This document shows, piece by piece, positions 26,690-35,708 of a stretch of 64,000 nt of DNA. The notes below the pieces were generated by a model. It did no database searches and was not told the DNA's origin. It worked only from the letters and a program-made list of their open reading frames with translations. Numbering within the stretch: the stretch's first letter is position 1; each line of letters opens with the position of its first letter. Source of the DNA: Oceanospirillum linum (GTDB lineage: Bacteria; Pseudomonadota; Gammaproteobacteria; Pseudomonadales; Halomonadaceae); assembly GCF_001995095.2 (NCBI RefSeq), contig NZ_MTSD02000002.1, positions 558,001-622,000 of the forward strand, read 5' to 3'. Position numbers and translations under genes: made by a program.

Positions 26690-27852
26690 GACGTTAACAC
26701 CACACAGCTGTCCATATCCCACGACAGATAAACACTGTCGTCCCAGGTAAAGCGGCCACCGGATTCACGATTTGTGTTCGGCTGGGTTACACGAACTTCT
26801 TTGCCACTGGCCAGTTTCACTTTAAAGACCGACAGGCTACCCATGTAAGCGATATCCAGAATAGTGCCCTGAAGGCAGTTATATGTCTGATCCGGGCGGG
26901 TTTCGCTGACACGAATTTTTTCAGGCCGTACCGCCACATGGACATCCTGGTTCGGCGCACAACTGATGCCATGGTTAACACAAAGTTCACCACCGGCTTC
27001 CGGTGACGTTACACAGACGGTATCGGGTTCATCGACCGTTACCTGCCCCTCAAAAAGATTCACCGAACCAACAAACTCCGCCACAAAACGGCTATTCGGA
27101 TATTCATAAACATCCTGAGGTTCATCGGTTTGCACAATAACACCGTGATTCATCACCCCGATACGGGAAGCCAGCGTCATCGCCTCTTCCTGATCATGGG
27201 TCACCACCACAAACGTCACACCCAGCTCATCCTGAATATTGATCAGCTCAAACTGTGTTTCTTCACGCAGTTTTTTGTCCAGAGCGCCCAAAGGCTCATC
27301 CAGCAGTAGCAGCTTAGGCCGTTTAATCAGAGAGCGGGCCAAAGCTACACGCTGACGCTGACCACCGGATAGCTGATTCGGTTTGCGCTTACCCAGGTGC
27401 CCCAGCTGAACCAGATCCAGCATTTCAGTAACCCGCTGCTTAACTTCTGCCCCGCGAATACCCTCACGTTTAAGACCAAAAGCAACATTTTCGGCAACGG
27501 TCAGATGGGGGAAAAGCGCATAGGACTGAAACATCATATTGACCGGGCGGCTCCAGGGCTGAATACCCGCCATATCGACACCATCGATCAGAATTCGGCC
27601 ACTTGTGGGCGTTTCAAAGCCCGCCAACATTCTCAGCAGTGTACTTTTGCCGGAGCCTGAGCCCCCCAGCAAACAGAAAAGTTCATTCTTGTAGATATCC
27701 AGCGAAATGTTGTCTACCGCGATAAAATCATCGAATTTTTTTGTAATGTTTTCGATCTGAACAAACGGCTGAGCATCGCTTTTCCAGCTTGGCAGCTGTA
27801 CGTTCGTCCGTTCACTGATTTGACTAAGATCTGTATGTTGCGGAGAAGTCAT
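26686..27852 (-). CDS. potG: Polyamine ABC transporter ATP-binding protein (PotG/PotA-like)
   Basis: A 388-residue ATPase with Walker A GGSGSGKSTLL, signature LSGGQRQRVALARS, Walker B LLLLDEPLGALD and the switch His in VTHDQEEAM. The C-terminal part (about 270-388) is the TOBE regulatory domain. The segment RPVNMMFQSYALFPHLTVAENVAFGLK closely follows PotG. It powers uptake through PotH and PotI. It lies 76 nt after the binding-protein gene, in the order potF-G-H-I, and overlaps potH by 4 nt. Confidence 0.9.
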   Translation of the reverse strand: MTSPQHTDLSQISERTNVQLPSWKSDAQPFVQIENITKKFDDFIAVDNISLDIYKNELFCLLGGSGSGKSTLLRMLAGFETPTSGRILIDGVDMAGIQPWSRPVNMMFQSYALFPHLTVAENVAFGLKREGIRGAEVKQRVTEMLDLVQLGHLGKRKPNQLSGGQRQRVALARSLIKRPKLLLLDEPLGALDKKLREETQFELINIQDELGVTFVVVTHDQEEAMTLASRIGVMNHGVIVQTDEPQDVYEYPNSRFVAEFVGSVNLFEGQVTVDEPDTVCVTSPEAGGELCVNHGISCAPNQDVHVAVRPEKIRVSETRPDQTYNCLQGTILDIAYMGSLSVFKVKLASGKEVRVTQPNTNRESGGRFTWDDSVYLSWDMDSCVVLTS

Positions 27853-27928
27853 AAAACACTCGACTCTTATATAGTATTGTTATTGTTCAAGGTCTCCTGC
27901 CTTATAACAGGCAGAAGACCTCTGACCT

Positions 27929-29020
27929 TTATCGGCCTGTTTTGATATTGACCCAGGTACGGGTTAACAGACGGTCGAATCTGGCAGTATGGGCTTTCTG
28001 AGCAAACAGTTTGGCTTTGACAGCCTCTGAAGGATAGATACCCGGATTGGAGATTACGTCTTCATTCAACAGTGGTTCAGCAGCTTTATTCGGAACTGCG
28101 TAGTAAACATAATTGGAGATGCCCGCAGCGGTATCGCCTTGCAGAATGTAATCGATAAACCGATGTGCCGCTTCCGGGTGCGGTGCATCAGAAGGGATCG
28201 CCAGCAGATCAAACCAGATCAGTGTCCCCTCTTTCGGGATGGCATAGCTAACATTTACGCCCTGTCCCGCTTCTTCGGCCCGGCTTTGCGCCTGCAAGAT
28301 ATCACCATTGTAGCCCAGAGCGACACAGACATCGCCATTGGCCAGATCTGAGATATATTTACCGGAGTGGAAGTACTTATAGTCACCACGAACCTTTTCC
28401 AGCACTTCAGCACCTTTTTTCAGGTCTTTTTTGCTTTCAGAGTTCGGATCAACCCCAGCATAGTTCTGCGCGATGGCCATCACCTCTGCCGGAGAGTCCA
28501 GCACACCGATACCACAATCTTTCAGTTTAGCCGTCACTTCCGGGTTAAAAATCAGATCCAGGGTGTCAAACTCCATATCACCTAAACGGGCTTTTACCGC
28601 ATCGACATTATAACCCAAACCGACTGTTCCCCAGGCATAAGGGATGTTGTGCAGGTTGCCTTCGTCATGACTGGAGATTTTCTCAACCAAAGCAGCATCC
28701 AGGTTACCCAGGTTGCTCAGTTTGGATTTATCAATTTTACTGTAGATTCCTGCCTGTAGCTGGCGCTCCAGAAAAGCACCGGTAGGGACAACAACATCAT
28801 AACCTGAGCCGCCAGCCATGAGCTTGGCTTCCAGAACCTCGTTACTGTCATAAACATCATAGTTAACCTTGATACCCGTCTCCTGTTCAAAGCGGGTAAT
28901 AGCTTCCGGCTCAATATAGTCGGACCAGTTATAGATGTTCAGCACCTTATCATCGGCAAGGGCATTACCGGCAAGTAGTGCACTGCATACAGACAGGGTA
29001 AGGGCTTTTTTTATTGTCAT
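27929..29020 (-). CDS. potF: Periplasmic polyamine-binding protein (PotF/SpuD-like)
   Basis: About 363 residues with a Sec signal peptide (MTIKKALTLSVCSALLAGNALA) and the hallmark LNIYNWSDYIEP of polyamine-binding proteins. The protein captures putrescine or spermidine in the periplasm and delivers it to PotGHI. The start at 29020 has GAGGAA with 6 nt spacing; an upstream in-frame ATG at 29065 would disrupt the signal peptide. The upstream gap to the glutamine synthetase-like gene (29021-29218) probably holds the operon promoter, but no clear boxes are visible and the TGATCA operator seen near the GntR gene is absent here. Confidence 0.9.
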   Translation of the reverse strand: MTIKKALTLSVCSALLAGNALADDKVLNIYNWSDYIEPEAITRFEQETGIKVNYDVYDSNEVLEAKLMAGGSGYDVVVPTGAFLERQLQAGIYSKIDKSKLSNLGNLDAALVEKISSHDEGNLHNIPYAWGTVGLGYNVDAVKARLGDMEFDTLDLIFNPEVTAKLKDCGIGVLDSPAEVMAIAQNYAGVDPNSESKKDLKKGAEVLEKVRGDYKYFHSGKYISDLANGDVCVALGYNGDILQAQSRAEEAGQGVNVSYAIPKEGTLIWFDLLAIPSDAPHPEAAHRFIDYILQGDTAAGISNYVYYAVPNKAAEPLLNEDVISNPGIYPSEAVKAKLFAQKAHTARFDRLLTRTWVNIKTGR

Positions 29021-29218
29021 GTTCAGTTCCTCTGAAGGGGCACGTCCGATCAAGGTGTCGTGCATTATTTTTTTATCGTAGATTGCGGGTTAGTTCATTC
29101 TTTTTCCTAAACATTCCGGCCGGAAGGCTAGCCCCCCGGATCGAACTCTTTTCATGGCAGACGTAACCGCCTTTACCTGTCTGTTAACCTGCCGGTCTCA
29201 CACTGAAAGCAGATCGGT

Positions 29219-30592
29219 TTACAGATAGGCTTCATATTCGATATCAGAGATACGTCCCTGAATCTTGCGCTGCTCCTGCTCTTTAGCCGCGGAGAACACA
29301 CGTATAAAGGACTCACCCATATACTCTTTCAGCACTTCACTCTCTTTCAGTGCTTCGGTAGCATCATCCCAGCGGGTTGGCAGACGTGGCAGATTACGTG
29401 CCTCTGCTTCAGCGTATGCATCACCTTCAATCGCAGATGGTGGCTGAAGTTTGTTCTCAATGCCGTATAAAGCACCTGCAAGCACAGAGGCCAGTACCAG
29501 ATATGGATTAGCATCAGCACCAGATACACGGTGTTCAATGCGACGAGCCACAGGCTCACTCTCCGGTACACGCAGAGCAACGGTACGGTTTTCGTAGCCC
29601 CAGCTGGCAAATGTCGGCGCATGAGCACCGGCGGCAAAGCGTCGGTATGAATTCAGATGAGGTGCAAAGATCAGCATACTGTCAGCCATGGTTTCCATCA
29701 GACCGGCAATGGCATGGCGCAGCAGGTCGGAACCGGCATCGGTACCATCGTCAAACACATTGTTCCCATCACGGTCGATGAGGCTGAAATGAGTGTGGAA
29801 GCCATTACCACTCTTATCGGCATAGGGTTTCGCCATAAAAGTCGCACCATAACCGTGCTTACGGGCAACCCCTTTAACCAGGCGTTTGAACAGGGTAGCG
29901 TGGTCACCAGCCAGAGCCGGGTCAGCCACATGCATCAGGTTGATTTCAAACTGACCGGGGCCCAACTCAGAAATAATCGTATCCGCCGGAATGCCCTGCT
30001 CTTCGCAGGCGCTGCGGACATCTGCAAAAAAGGAGGAAAGACCGTCCATCTCTTCAATGGAGTAACAGTCCGTCTCTGTCAGACGGCGACCGTGACCTTC
30101 CGCCAGAACCGGCGGCTCAGGGAAGCGCTGCTCTTCAGATGCACCATCCAGCAGATAGAACTCCAGCTCGGTGGCCATCACAGGCGTCAGACCGATCCGG
30201 GCAAAACGATCAACAATACTCAGCAGGATCTGGCGCGGGTCAGCATCAAAAGGTTTACCATCCGGATCAAACATCATGGCTAACACCTGATCCCGGGGGG
30301 CATTGGCCCAGGGTACGTTCACAGGATCTGCATGCACCGGCATACAAACGCCATCGCTGTCGCCGGTTTCGAAAACCAGGCCATTCTCCAGCACATCATC
30401 GCCCCAGTTATCAAAACCGATAACAGAGCGCGGTAGCTTAACGCCCTCTTTAAACGCCTTAACTGAACCATTAGCCGGCATACGCTTACCGCGCAGATTC
30501 CCGTTCAGATCGGTAATAAACAGATCAAACTCTTTGTTGCCGGTATCTGAGCTATCAAGGCTCTTGTTATCACCACTAAAATTCACAGACAT
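29219..30592 (-). CDS. puuA: Gamma-glutamylputrescine synthetase (glutamine synthetase family)
   Basis: A 457-residue glutamine-synthetase-fold ligase. Visible motifs are the metal-binding TELEFYLLD, the nucleotide-site GNGFHTHFSLIDRDG and the RFAAGAHAPTFASWGYENRTVALRVP segment ahead of RIEHRVSGADANPYL. This pattern (with AHAPTFASWG) is that of PuuA/PauA enzymes, which join glutamate to a polyamine using ATP as the first step of the gamma-glutamyl pathway. True GlnA has a longer sequence and an adenylylation-site tyrosine loop that is absent here. It faces the GntR-type regulator across a region with three TGTGATCACA-type palindromes, and precedes the transporter operon. The exact polyamine used is not readable. 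Confidence 0.88.
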   Translation of the reverse strand: MSVNFSGDNKSLDSSDTGNKEFDLFITDLNGNLRGKRMPANGSVKAFKEGVKLPRSVIGFDNWGDDVLENGLVFETGDSDGVCMPVHADPVNVPWANAPRDQVLAMMFDPDGKPFDADPRQILLSIVDRFARIGLTPVMATELEFYLLDGASEEQRFPEPPVLAEGHGRRLTETDCYSIEEMDGLSSFFADVRSACEEQGIPADTIISELGPGQFEINLMHVADPALAGDHATLFKRLVKGVARKHGYGATFMAKPYADKSGNGFHTHFSLIDRDGNNVFDDGTDAGSDLLRHAIAGLMETMADSMLIFAPHLNSYRRFAAGAHAPTFASWGYENRTVALRVPESEPVARRIEHRVSGADANPYLVLASVLAGALYGIENKLQPPSAIEGDAYAEAEARNLPRLPTRWDDATEALKESEVLKEYMGESFIRVFSAAKEQEQRKIQGRISDIEYEAYL

Positions 30593-30745
30593 TTTCTATC
30601 TCTCTTATAAAACTTTGCGAAATGTGCCAGCCGTCATACTTCTTGCATCGGAATCAGCCGGACAAAAAAATTGAAGCCTTGCTACCACCTGATACCGGAA
30701 GTGCTTTGACGCCATAGCGTGACCCGAATCAGGAAAACTTTATTT

Positions 30746-30761
30746 ATTTGTGATCACATTT
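30746..30761. promoter_or_regulatory. TGATCA operator palindrome 1
   Basis: ATTTGTGATCACATTT, centred between 30753 and 30754, in the puuA upstream region. It is one of eleven copies of the TGTGATCACA-type palindrome in the window and a likely site for the adjacent GntR/FCD regulator. Confidence 0.6.
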
Positions 30762-30771
30762 ACTGTTAATG

Positions 30772-30785
30772 ATATGATCACAAAT
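30772..30785. promoter_or_regulatory. TGATCA operator palindrome 2
   Basis: ATATGATCACAAAT, core TGATCA at 30775-30780. It is 24 nt from the first copy, in the same puuA upstream region. Confidence 0.55.
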
Positions 30786-30833
30786 AAATAACCCGGTCAA
30801 TCCATCCGGTTAAAGATTTTTAACCGCACCATT

Positions 30834-30846
30834 TTGGTGATCACAA
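30834..30846. promoter_or_regulatory. TGATCA operator palindrome 3
   Basis: TTGGTGATCACAA, core at 30838-30843, between puuA and the GntR gene. It may serve autoregulation of the regulator. Confidence 0.5.
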
Positions 30847-30978
30847 GCCAGGGAATGCACCTTAATTGTGATACCCTGCACTGCAGGTCAAAAGTTACGG
30901 AGCAAAGACCGAATCAACGTCTAAAACAACAAAAAATATACAGTGTCTTAAACAAACACGGGATCAGGCGGCCGAATA

Positions 30979-31689
30979 ATGGACAAAAAATCACCGATAC
31001 AAATCACATTAACCAAGCGCGACGAAGCTGTAACTATCACCCAGTGGGTATATTCCACCTTGCGCAACGCCGTCATGAACGGCCAGATACTCCCTGGCCG
31101 GGCGCTGACCATACGTGAACTGGCAGCGATACTGGATGTCAGCCCAATGCCGGTTCGGGAAGCTCTGCGCCAGCTGGCAGCAGAGAATGCTCTGGAGATT
31201 CAGGGAAATCGCCGGGTTATGGTGCCAAAGATGACCGCCATGAAATTCAGTGAACTGTGCGAGGCCCGAATCACTCTGGAGTCTCACGCTGCTGCGCGGG
31301 CGCTACCCTATATCGACAAAGATAAACGTGCGCAGCTGATCGCCCTGGACAAGGATATTGACGACGCGCAGGACAAGGGGGATCTTGAACAAATCACGGT
31401 ACGTAACCAGCGCTTTCATCGCTGTCTCTATACCGCAAACCCTCATCAGGTGACCCTGCCGCTGATCGAGAGCCTTTGGTTACAGCTTGGCCCTTTCATG
31501 AAGCTGGCCAACTCACGCCTGAAGGAGCACTACACCATTGACCGGCACAATGAAGCCCTTGAAGCGATCAATAAAAAAGATGCCCTGGCTCTTCAGATGG
31601 CCATTGCATCAGATATCCGTGAGGGCTTTGCATTTGCAGGGACACCGGAGCTGCTTTACAACTTTATTGAACAGTCAGGGGCCGAATAG
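30979..31689 (+). CDS. GntR-family regulator with FCD domain
   Basis: A 236-residue regulator. The N-terminal winged helix (about 22-90) contains LTIRELAAILDVSPMPVREALRQLAAE, the GntR recognition segment. The C-terminal FCD ligand domain (about 95-225) has EARITLESHAA and the later His/Asp-type metal or effector positions (NQRFHRCLY, DRHNEALEAI). It sits between puuA and the aminotransferase gene, and both flanks carry clusters of the TGTGATCACA palindrome, three on the left and six on the right. It is therefore the prime candidate for the protein that binds them and controls polyamine genes in response to an intermediate. Repressor is the default role for this family. Confidence 0.85.
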   Translation: MDKKSPIQITLTKRDEAVTITQWVYSTLRNAVMNGQILPGRALTIRELAAILDVSPMPVREALRQLAAENALEIQGNRRVMVPKMTAMKFSELCEARITLESHAAARALPYIDKDKRAQLIALDKDIDDAQDKGDLEQITVRNQRFHRCLYTANPHQVTLPLIESLWLQLGPFMKLANSRLKEHYTIDRHNEALEAINKKDALALQMAIASDIREGFAFAGTPELLYNFIEQSGAE

Positions 31690-31796
31690 AATAGAACAGA
31701 ACCAACGCAGCCCCACTGCCAACCTGGGCGGGTACAGCTTCTGCTGCCTAACGGACTAACCCGCCTCCCTGCCCTGACGGCTCCCTCTCTTCAGAT

Positions 31797-31812
31797 TTCG
31801 TGATCACACCTC
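31797..31812. promoter_or_regulatory. TGATCA operator palindrome 4
   Basis: TTCGTGATCACACC, core at 31801-31806, downstream of the GntR gene. It is 63 nt from the next copy, the same distance as between copies 2 and 3. Confidence 0.5.
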
Positions 31813-31860
31813 ACAAAACGCAGTGCTGAACAACAAGAAAATAGCCCTTAAAAATCAAAA

Positions 31861-31912
31861 GTATGATCATATCCTGCCGCTTTGTGATCAAAATATTCCA
31901 CATGATCATTTG
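31861..31912. promoter_or_regulatory. TGATCA operator palindromes 5-7 (cluster)
   Basis: Three cores at 31864-31869 (ATGATCAT), 31885-31890 (TTTGTGATCAAAA) and 31903-31908 (ATGATCAT), 21 and 18 nt apart. The close, roughly two-turn spacing suggests cooperative binding in front of the aminotransferase gene. Confidence 0.6.
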
Positions 31913-31921
31913 ACTTTTCTT

Positions 31922-31937
31922 TTTTGTGATCACAAAA
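31922..31937. promoter_or_regulatory. TGATCA operator palindrome 8 (perfect 16-mer)
   Basis: TTTTGTGATCACAAAA is a perfect 16-bp palindrome and the best copy in the window, so it defines the likely consensus. It lies 160 nt upstream of the aminotransferase start. Confidence 0.65.
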
Positions 31938-31979
31938 TGAAACCACAATGACGATAACGACTGAGACAGTACGTTATAA

Positions 31980-31992
31980 CCTGATCACAAAT
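31980..31992. promoter_or_regulatory. TGATCA operator palindrome 9
   Basis: CCTGATCACAAAT, core at 31982-31987, about 110 nt before the aminotransferase start and the copy closest to it. Confidence 0.5.
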
Positions 31993-32097
31993 GACCTATA
32001 AAAAATGGCTTTGATAAGACACACAGCGCTTACTCAACAGGCTGAATCAAACAATATCGGACATTAGCATAGGCGCAACCAACCAGAGGATTAGCAA

Positions 32098-33474
32098 ATG
32101 GCTGCTGAAAACAACAACACTCAAGCGTGGCAGGCACTGGATGCAAAACACCACCTGCACCCATTTACCGACACCGGCGCATTGAACCAAAAAGGTGCAC
32201 GCGTTATCACCAAAGCAGAAGGTGTTTACCTTTGGGATAGTGAAGGCCAGAAAATGCTGGACGGTATGGCCGGTCTTTGGTGTGTAAACATGGGCTATGG
32301 TCGCCAGGAACTTATTGATGCCGCGTATGAGCAGATGAAAACGCTGCCCTTTTACAACACCTTTTTCCAGACCACTCACCTGCCGGTCGCCAAGTTGGCT
32401 CAGGCCATTGCTGACGTGACACCCGGTGATCTGAACCGTATCTTCTTCGCCAACTCCGGCTCAGAAGCGATCGACACGATTATCCGCATGGTGCGCACTT
32501 ACTGGGTTACTCAGGGTAAGCCCTATAAAAACACTCTGATTGGCCGTGAAAATGGTTACCACGGCAGCACTCTGGGGGGCGCAAGTCTGGGTGGAATGAG
32601 CGGTATGCACAAACAGGGCATGCCGATGGTGGGGGGCATTGAGCACATCCGTCAGCCATACTGGTATGGTGAAGGTGGCGATATGACCGAAGAGGCATTC
32701 GGCCTGGCCTGCGCTAAGGCACTTGAGGAGCGTATTCTTCAGGTGGGCCCGGATAACGTGGCGGCCTTTATCGGTGAGCCGATTCAGGGCGCTGGCGGTG
32801 TTATTGTACCACCGGCAAATTACTGGGCAGAGATCCAGAAGATCTGTAAAAAATACGACATCCTTCTGGTTACGGATGAGGTTATCTGTGGCTTTGGCCG
32901 TACCGGCAGCTGGTTTGGCAGTCAAACTCTGGGCATTGAGCCGGATCTGATCTCTATGGCGAAAGGCCTCTCCTCCGGCTACCTGCCGATCTCCGCCGTA
33001 GCGGTTGGCGATCGCGTTGCTGATGCTCTGGAGACAATGGGTGAAGACTTTAACCATGGCTTTACCTATTCGGGTCATCCGGCGGCAGCAGCGGTTGCTC
33101 TGGCAAACATCGAACTGATGAAGAAAGAAAATATTGTTGAGTATGTTGCCAAGGATATTGGCCCTTACCTGCAGAAAAAACTACGCGAAACCCTGCAGGA
33201 TCACCCTCTGGTGGGTACTATTGACGGTGTTGGTCTGATCGCAGGTTTTGCCCTGATGAAAGATAAAACCACTAAAGAGCAGTTCCCGTCTGATATTGAT
33301 GTCGGCTATATCTGCCGCGAGCATTGCTTCAACAACGGCCTGATTATCCGCGCCGTGGGCAGCCGCATGGTGATGTCTCCACCTCTGGTGATTACCCATG
33401 CTGAAGTGGATGAGTTGTGTGAAAAAACAAAGTACTGCCTTGACCTGACACTGGAATCCATTAATCAACTATAA
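32098..33474 (+). CDS. spuC: Class III aminotransferase, probable putrescine-pyruvate transaminase (SpuC-like)
   Basis: A 458-residue PLP enzyme of fold type I. Motifs include ANSGSEAIDT near 120, YHGST, the cofactor-contacting VTDEVICGFGRTG and the Schiff-base Lys in SMAKGLSSGYLPISAV. The pattern HLHPFTD at the N-terminus and SGHPAAAAVAL near 330 are those of the putrescine/omega-amino-acid:pyruvate group. It would turn putrescine into 4-aminobutanal, a route parallel to the gamma-glutamyl pathway also present here. GAGG precedes the ATG by 8 nt. Six operator palindromes lie in its upstream region. Alternatives are beta-alanine or other omega-amine transaminases. Confidence 0.82.
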   Translation: MAAENNNTQAWQALDAKHHLHPFTDTGALNQKGARVITKAEGVYLWDSEGQKMLDGMAGLWCVNMGYGRQELIDAAYEQMKTLPFYNTFFQTTHLPVAKLAQAIADVTPGDLNRIFFANSGSEAIDTIIRMVRTYWVTQGKPYKNTLIGRENGYHGSTLGGASLGGMSGMHKQGMPMVGGIEHIRQPYWYGEGGDMTEEAFGLACAKALEERILQVGPDNVAAFIGEPIQGAGGVIVPPANYWAEIQKICKKYDILLVTDEVICGFGRTGSWFGSQTLGIEPDLISMAKGLSSGYLPISAVAVGDRVADALETMGEDFNHGFTYSGHPAAAAVALANIELMKKENIVEYVAKDIGPYLQKKLRETLQDHPLVGTIDGVGLIAGFALMKDKTTKEQFPSDIDVGYICREHCFNNGLIIRAVGSRMVMSPPLVITHAEVDELCEKTKYCLDLTLESINQL

Positions 33475-33493
33475 GCCTGCAGGGCAAGCTGAA

Positions 33494-33528
33494 AAAGGTC
33501 ACCGAAAGCCCGAATGCCGGTGACCTTT
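33494..33528 (+). terminator. Intrinsic terminator after the aminotransferase gene
   Basis: AAAGGTCACCG (33494-33504) and CGGTGACCTTT (33518-33528) form a perfect 11-bp stem with a 13-nt loop, followed by CTC. It lies 20 nt beyond the stop codon. Confidence 0.7.
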
Positions 33529-33690
33529 CTCAGATGATTACAGCATCTGCTACCTTTCTCTGATCTGAGAAGATCACACCAAAACAATAATAAAAACATG
33601 CAATTACTTCAGTCAAACCGGATAATCAGGCGTTATATAGCCTCAGTATCAACGCCAAAAACCGCATCAGCCACCGGAGCATCAGTCACC

Positions 33691-34500
33691 ATGCAAACAA
33701 AAACTCATCCGGAGCTTATTACTGCCCACTGCGCCCGGGATATCGCATCCCTGATTAACCATATTAAAGTCCCCAGTTTTATGCCCGTGCTGGAAGAGGT
33801 GCTCAGCAATCACTGTAATTTTGATACCATCTTAGTGGTCACCTACAAAAAGTCTTTTAAACCCATCATTCTGCACCCGAAAGATCCGGCAGAACACAGC
33901 CCGACCCTCAAAGCCTATATCGATAAAGCCTATATTCTTGATCCTTTGTTTAACAGTATTCAGAACGGCCCAGGGGCAAACGTATCACGACTGGTCGATA
34001 TCGCTCTGGACTCCTTTGATCAGACAGAGTATTACCAGTCCTGCTACCGCAAGTTTGATCTGGTGGATGAAGTCAATATGACCATCCCTCTGAGCCAGCA
34101 TACAACCTGTGCTATCGCCCTGGGGCGCAAATCAGCTCTGGGTACTATCACCCGTGCTGAGCTGAACCGGCTTAAAAGTATCTTTCCGGTCATTGAGGCA
34201 CTGATTCAGCAGTTCTGGCAGGCGCAATCCGGTGAATTTGTAAAATATGAGAAATCAGAAGGCCCTCTCAAACAGGCACTAAAGACCTTTGCCAGTGGCG
34301 TGCTGACCCAGCGTGAGCAAGAGATTCTGGGGCTTATTCTTCAGGGACACTCATCCAAGGCGATAGCAGATCTTCTCAGCATCAGTGTCGGCACCGTTAA
34401 AGTGCATCGTAAGAATATTCACAGCCGCCTGAACACCTCAACTCAGTCTGAAATTTTCACACTTTTCTTAAGTCATCTGAATAGCCTTGAAAACGGATAA
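33691..34500 (+). CDS. LuxR-family transcriptional regulator
   Basis: About 269 residues from the ATG at 33691 (an upstream in-frame ATG at 33598 adds 31 residues that do not look conserved; GGAG lies 11 nt before 33691). The C-terminal helix-turn-helix (about 200-260) reads LTQREQEILGLILQGHSSKAIADLLSISVGTVKVHRKNI, typical of the LuxR/FixJ family. The N-terminal 190 residues do not show the conserved residues of acyl-homoserine-lactone binding, so this is probably a solo regulator with another effector. It follows the aminotransferase gene on the same strand, after a terminator, and could control polyamine genes. Confidence 0.8.
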   Translation: MQTKTHPELITAHCARDIASLINHIKVPSFMPVLEEVLSNHCNFDTILVVTYKKSFKPIILHPKDPAEHSPTLKAYIDKAYILDPLFNSIQNGPGANVSRLVDIALDSFDQTEYYQSCYRKFDLVDEVNMTIPLSQHTTCAIALGRKSALGTITRAELNRLKSIFPVIEALIQQFWQAQSGEFVKYEKSEGPLKQALKTFASGVLTQREQEILGLILQGHSSKAIADLLSISVGTVKVHRKNIHSRLNTSTQSEIFTLFLSHLNSLENG

Positions 34501-34543
34501 CAGAGTCACTCTGGCCTGATATGGATCACCAGACCTGAAAAGC

Positions 34544-34567
34544 GCAGCAAAACCGGACGTTTTCTGC
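34544..34567. terminator. Hairpin between convergent LuxR and GlxA-type genes
   Basis: GCAG plus AAAAC pairs with GTTTT plus CTGC around loop CGGAC, with one bulged C. It lies in the 74-nt gap between convergent stops, but there is no long U run on either side. Confidence 0.4.
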
Positions 34568-34574
34568 TATCCGT

Positions 34575-35540
34575 CTACGGTGACTCCCTGAACCGCTGCC
34601 GGAACTCTCCCGGTGTCAGCCCCATAATGCGGACAAACAATTTACGGCAGGCACCGGCATCATCATAACCCACCTTACGGGCAATGCTTTCAAAGGGGGC
34701 TCGACTCTCTTCCAGCAGATCACAGGCCTTTTGAATAGCAAAACGCTGCATATAGTTTTTCGGTTTGTGTCCGGTGGCCTTCTCGAAACGGCGAAGCAGA
34801 GTACGCTCACCAAGATGTACCAGCCCGGCAAGCTCTGAAACCGAGGGTAATGTCGGAAACTGCTCAGCAATCTTTTCCTGAGCAGACACAATCACCTCAT
34901 CCCCATGCTGCAAATCTGGCCGGAAACGCCGGTAAAAACTCTGCGCCCTGCGCCCGGTATCCACTACCAGATATTTACCCAATAAAGGCACAACTCCGGG
35001 TTCAGTAAAACGTGAGATCACTTCAAACCCCAGATCCAACCAGGACATCATACCGCCCGCGGTCAACAGTGACCCCTCCGCCACCAGAATCTGATCCAGA
35101 TCCAGCTGCACATCCGGAAACTGCCTGCGGAATAGAGACTCAAATGCCCAGTGAGTAGTTGCTCGCTTACGGTGTAAAAGCCCGCTGGCGGCAAGGATGA
35201 AACTCCCGGCACAAGCCGAACAGATCAAACCGCTGGTGTTCTCAGCCTGATACTGAACCCACTCGGTCAGGGCCTGTGGTGGCTGCAGGTAAAACTCGCT
35301 GCGCTGCCCCGGTGGCAAAATGACAATCTGATAAAGCGTCTGCAACAAAGATTCAGTAGCAAAGCTATCACCGTCAAAATAGAGCACCTCGGGCTGGAAG
35401 CAAATGGACTGACCCAGCTCACCAACCACCCGATTGGCAAGAATAAATAACTCCTCCAGCCCGTAGACAGCAGATTTAAGACTATCCGGATAAGCCACTA
35501 TTGCCACGGATACCGGCCTGGGTCTATTTGCCTGGGTCAT
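34575..35540 (-). CDS. AraC-family regulator with DJ-1/PfpI-like domain (GlxA type)
   Basis: About 321 residues. The N-terminal domain (about 5-190) is class I amidotransferase/DJ-1-like (VSVAIVAYPDSLKSAVYGLEELFILANRV, then ICSACAGSFILAASGLL with the nucleophile-elbow Cys). The C-terminal 100 residues hold two helix-turn-helix motifs of AraC type (LAGLVHLGERTLLRRFEKATGHKPKNYMQ, then IARKVGYDDAGACRKLFVRIMGLTPGEFRQ). Proteins of this layout control catabolism of amines and quaternary ammonium compounds. The ATG at 35540 has GGAG with 5 nt spacing. It is divergent from the cysteine hydrolase gene, so that gene is its most likely target. Confidence 0.85.
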   Translation of the reverse strand: MTQANRPRPVSVAIVAYPDSLKSAVYGLEELFILANRVVGELGQSICFQPEVLYFDGDSFATESLLQTLYQIVILPPGQRSEFYLQPPQALTEWVQYQAENTSGLICSACAGSFILAASGLLHRKRATTHWAFESLFRRQFPDVQLDLDQILVAEGSLLTAGGMMSWLDLGFEVISRFTEPGVVPLLGKYLVVDTGRRAQSFYRRFRPDLQHGDEVIVSAQEKIAEQFPTLPSVSELAGLVHLGERTLLRRFEKATGHKPKNYMQRFAIQKACDLLEESRAPFESIARKVGYDDAGACRKLFVRIMGLTPGEFRQRFRESP

Positions 35541-35708
35541 AGCAACTCCTGATTCTGAATCATAAAGAAAGGCAAACACTAAAATGTCGTATTTACCCTT
35601 AAATTTGTCAATTCAGACACTAATCACATGAATTATCAACCCTTAAACTGTGATGGTCAGATTCACTGATGAATAAGCACTTAGAAACAACAACCTATGG
35701 AGACACCC

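Noticed and set aside
30746-31992. CRP-type sites
   Set aside because: CRP sites have TGTGA and TCACA separated by 6 nt; here the half sites join directly as TGTGATCACA.
31797-31992. CRISPR array in the repeated TGATCA region
   Set aside because: The repeats are short palindromes with irregular spacing (18-63 nt), with no long direct repeats, and no cas genes are present.
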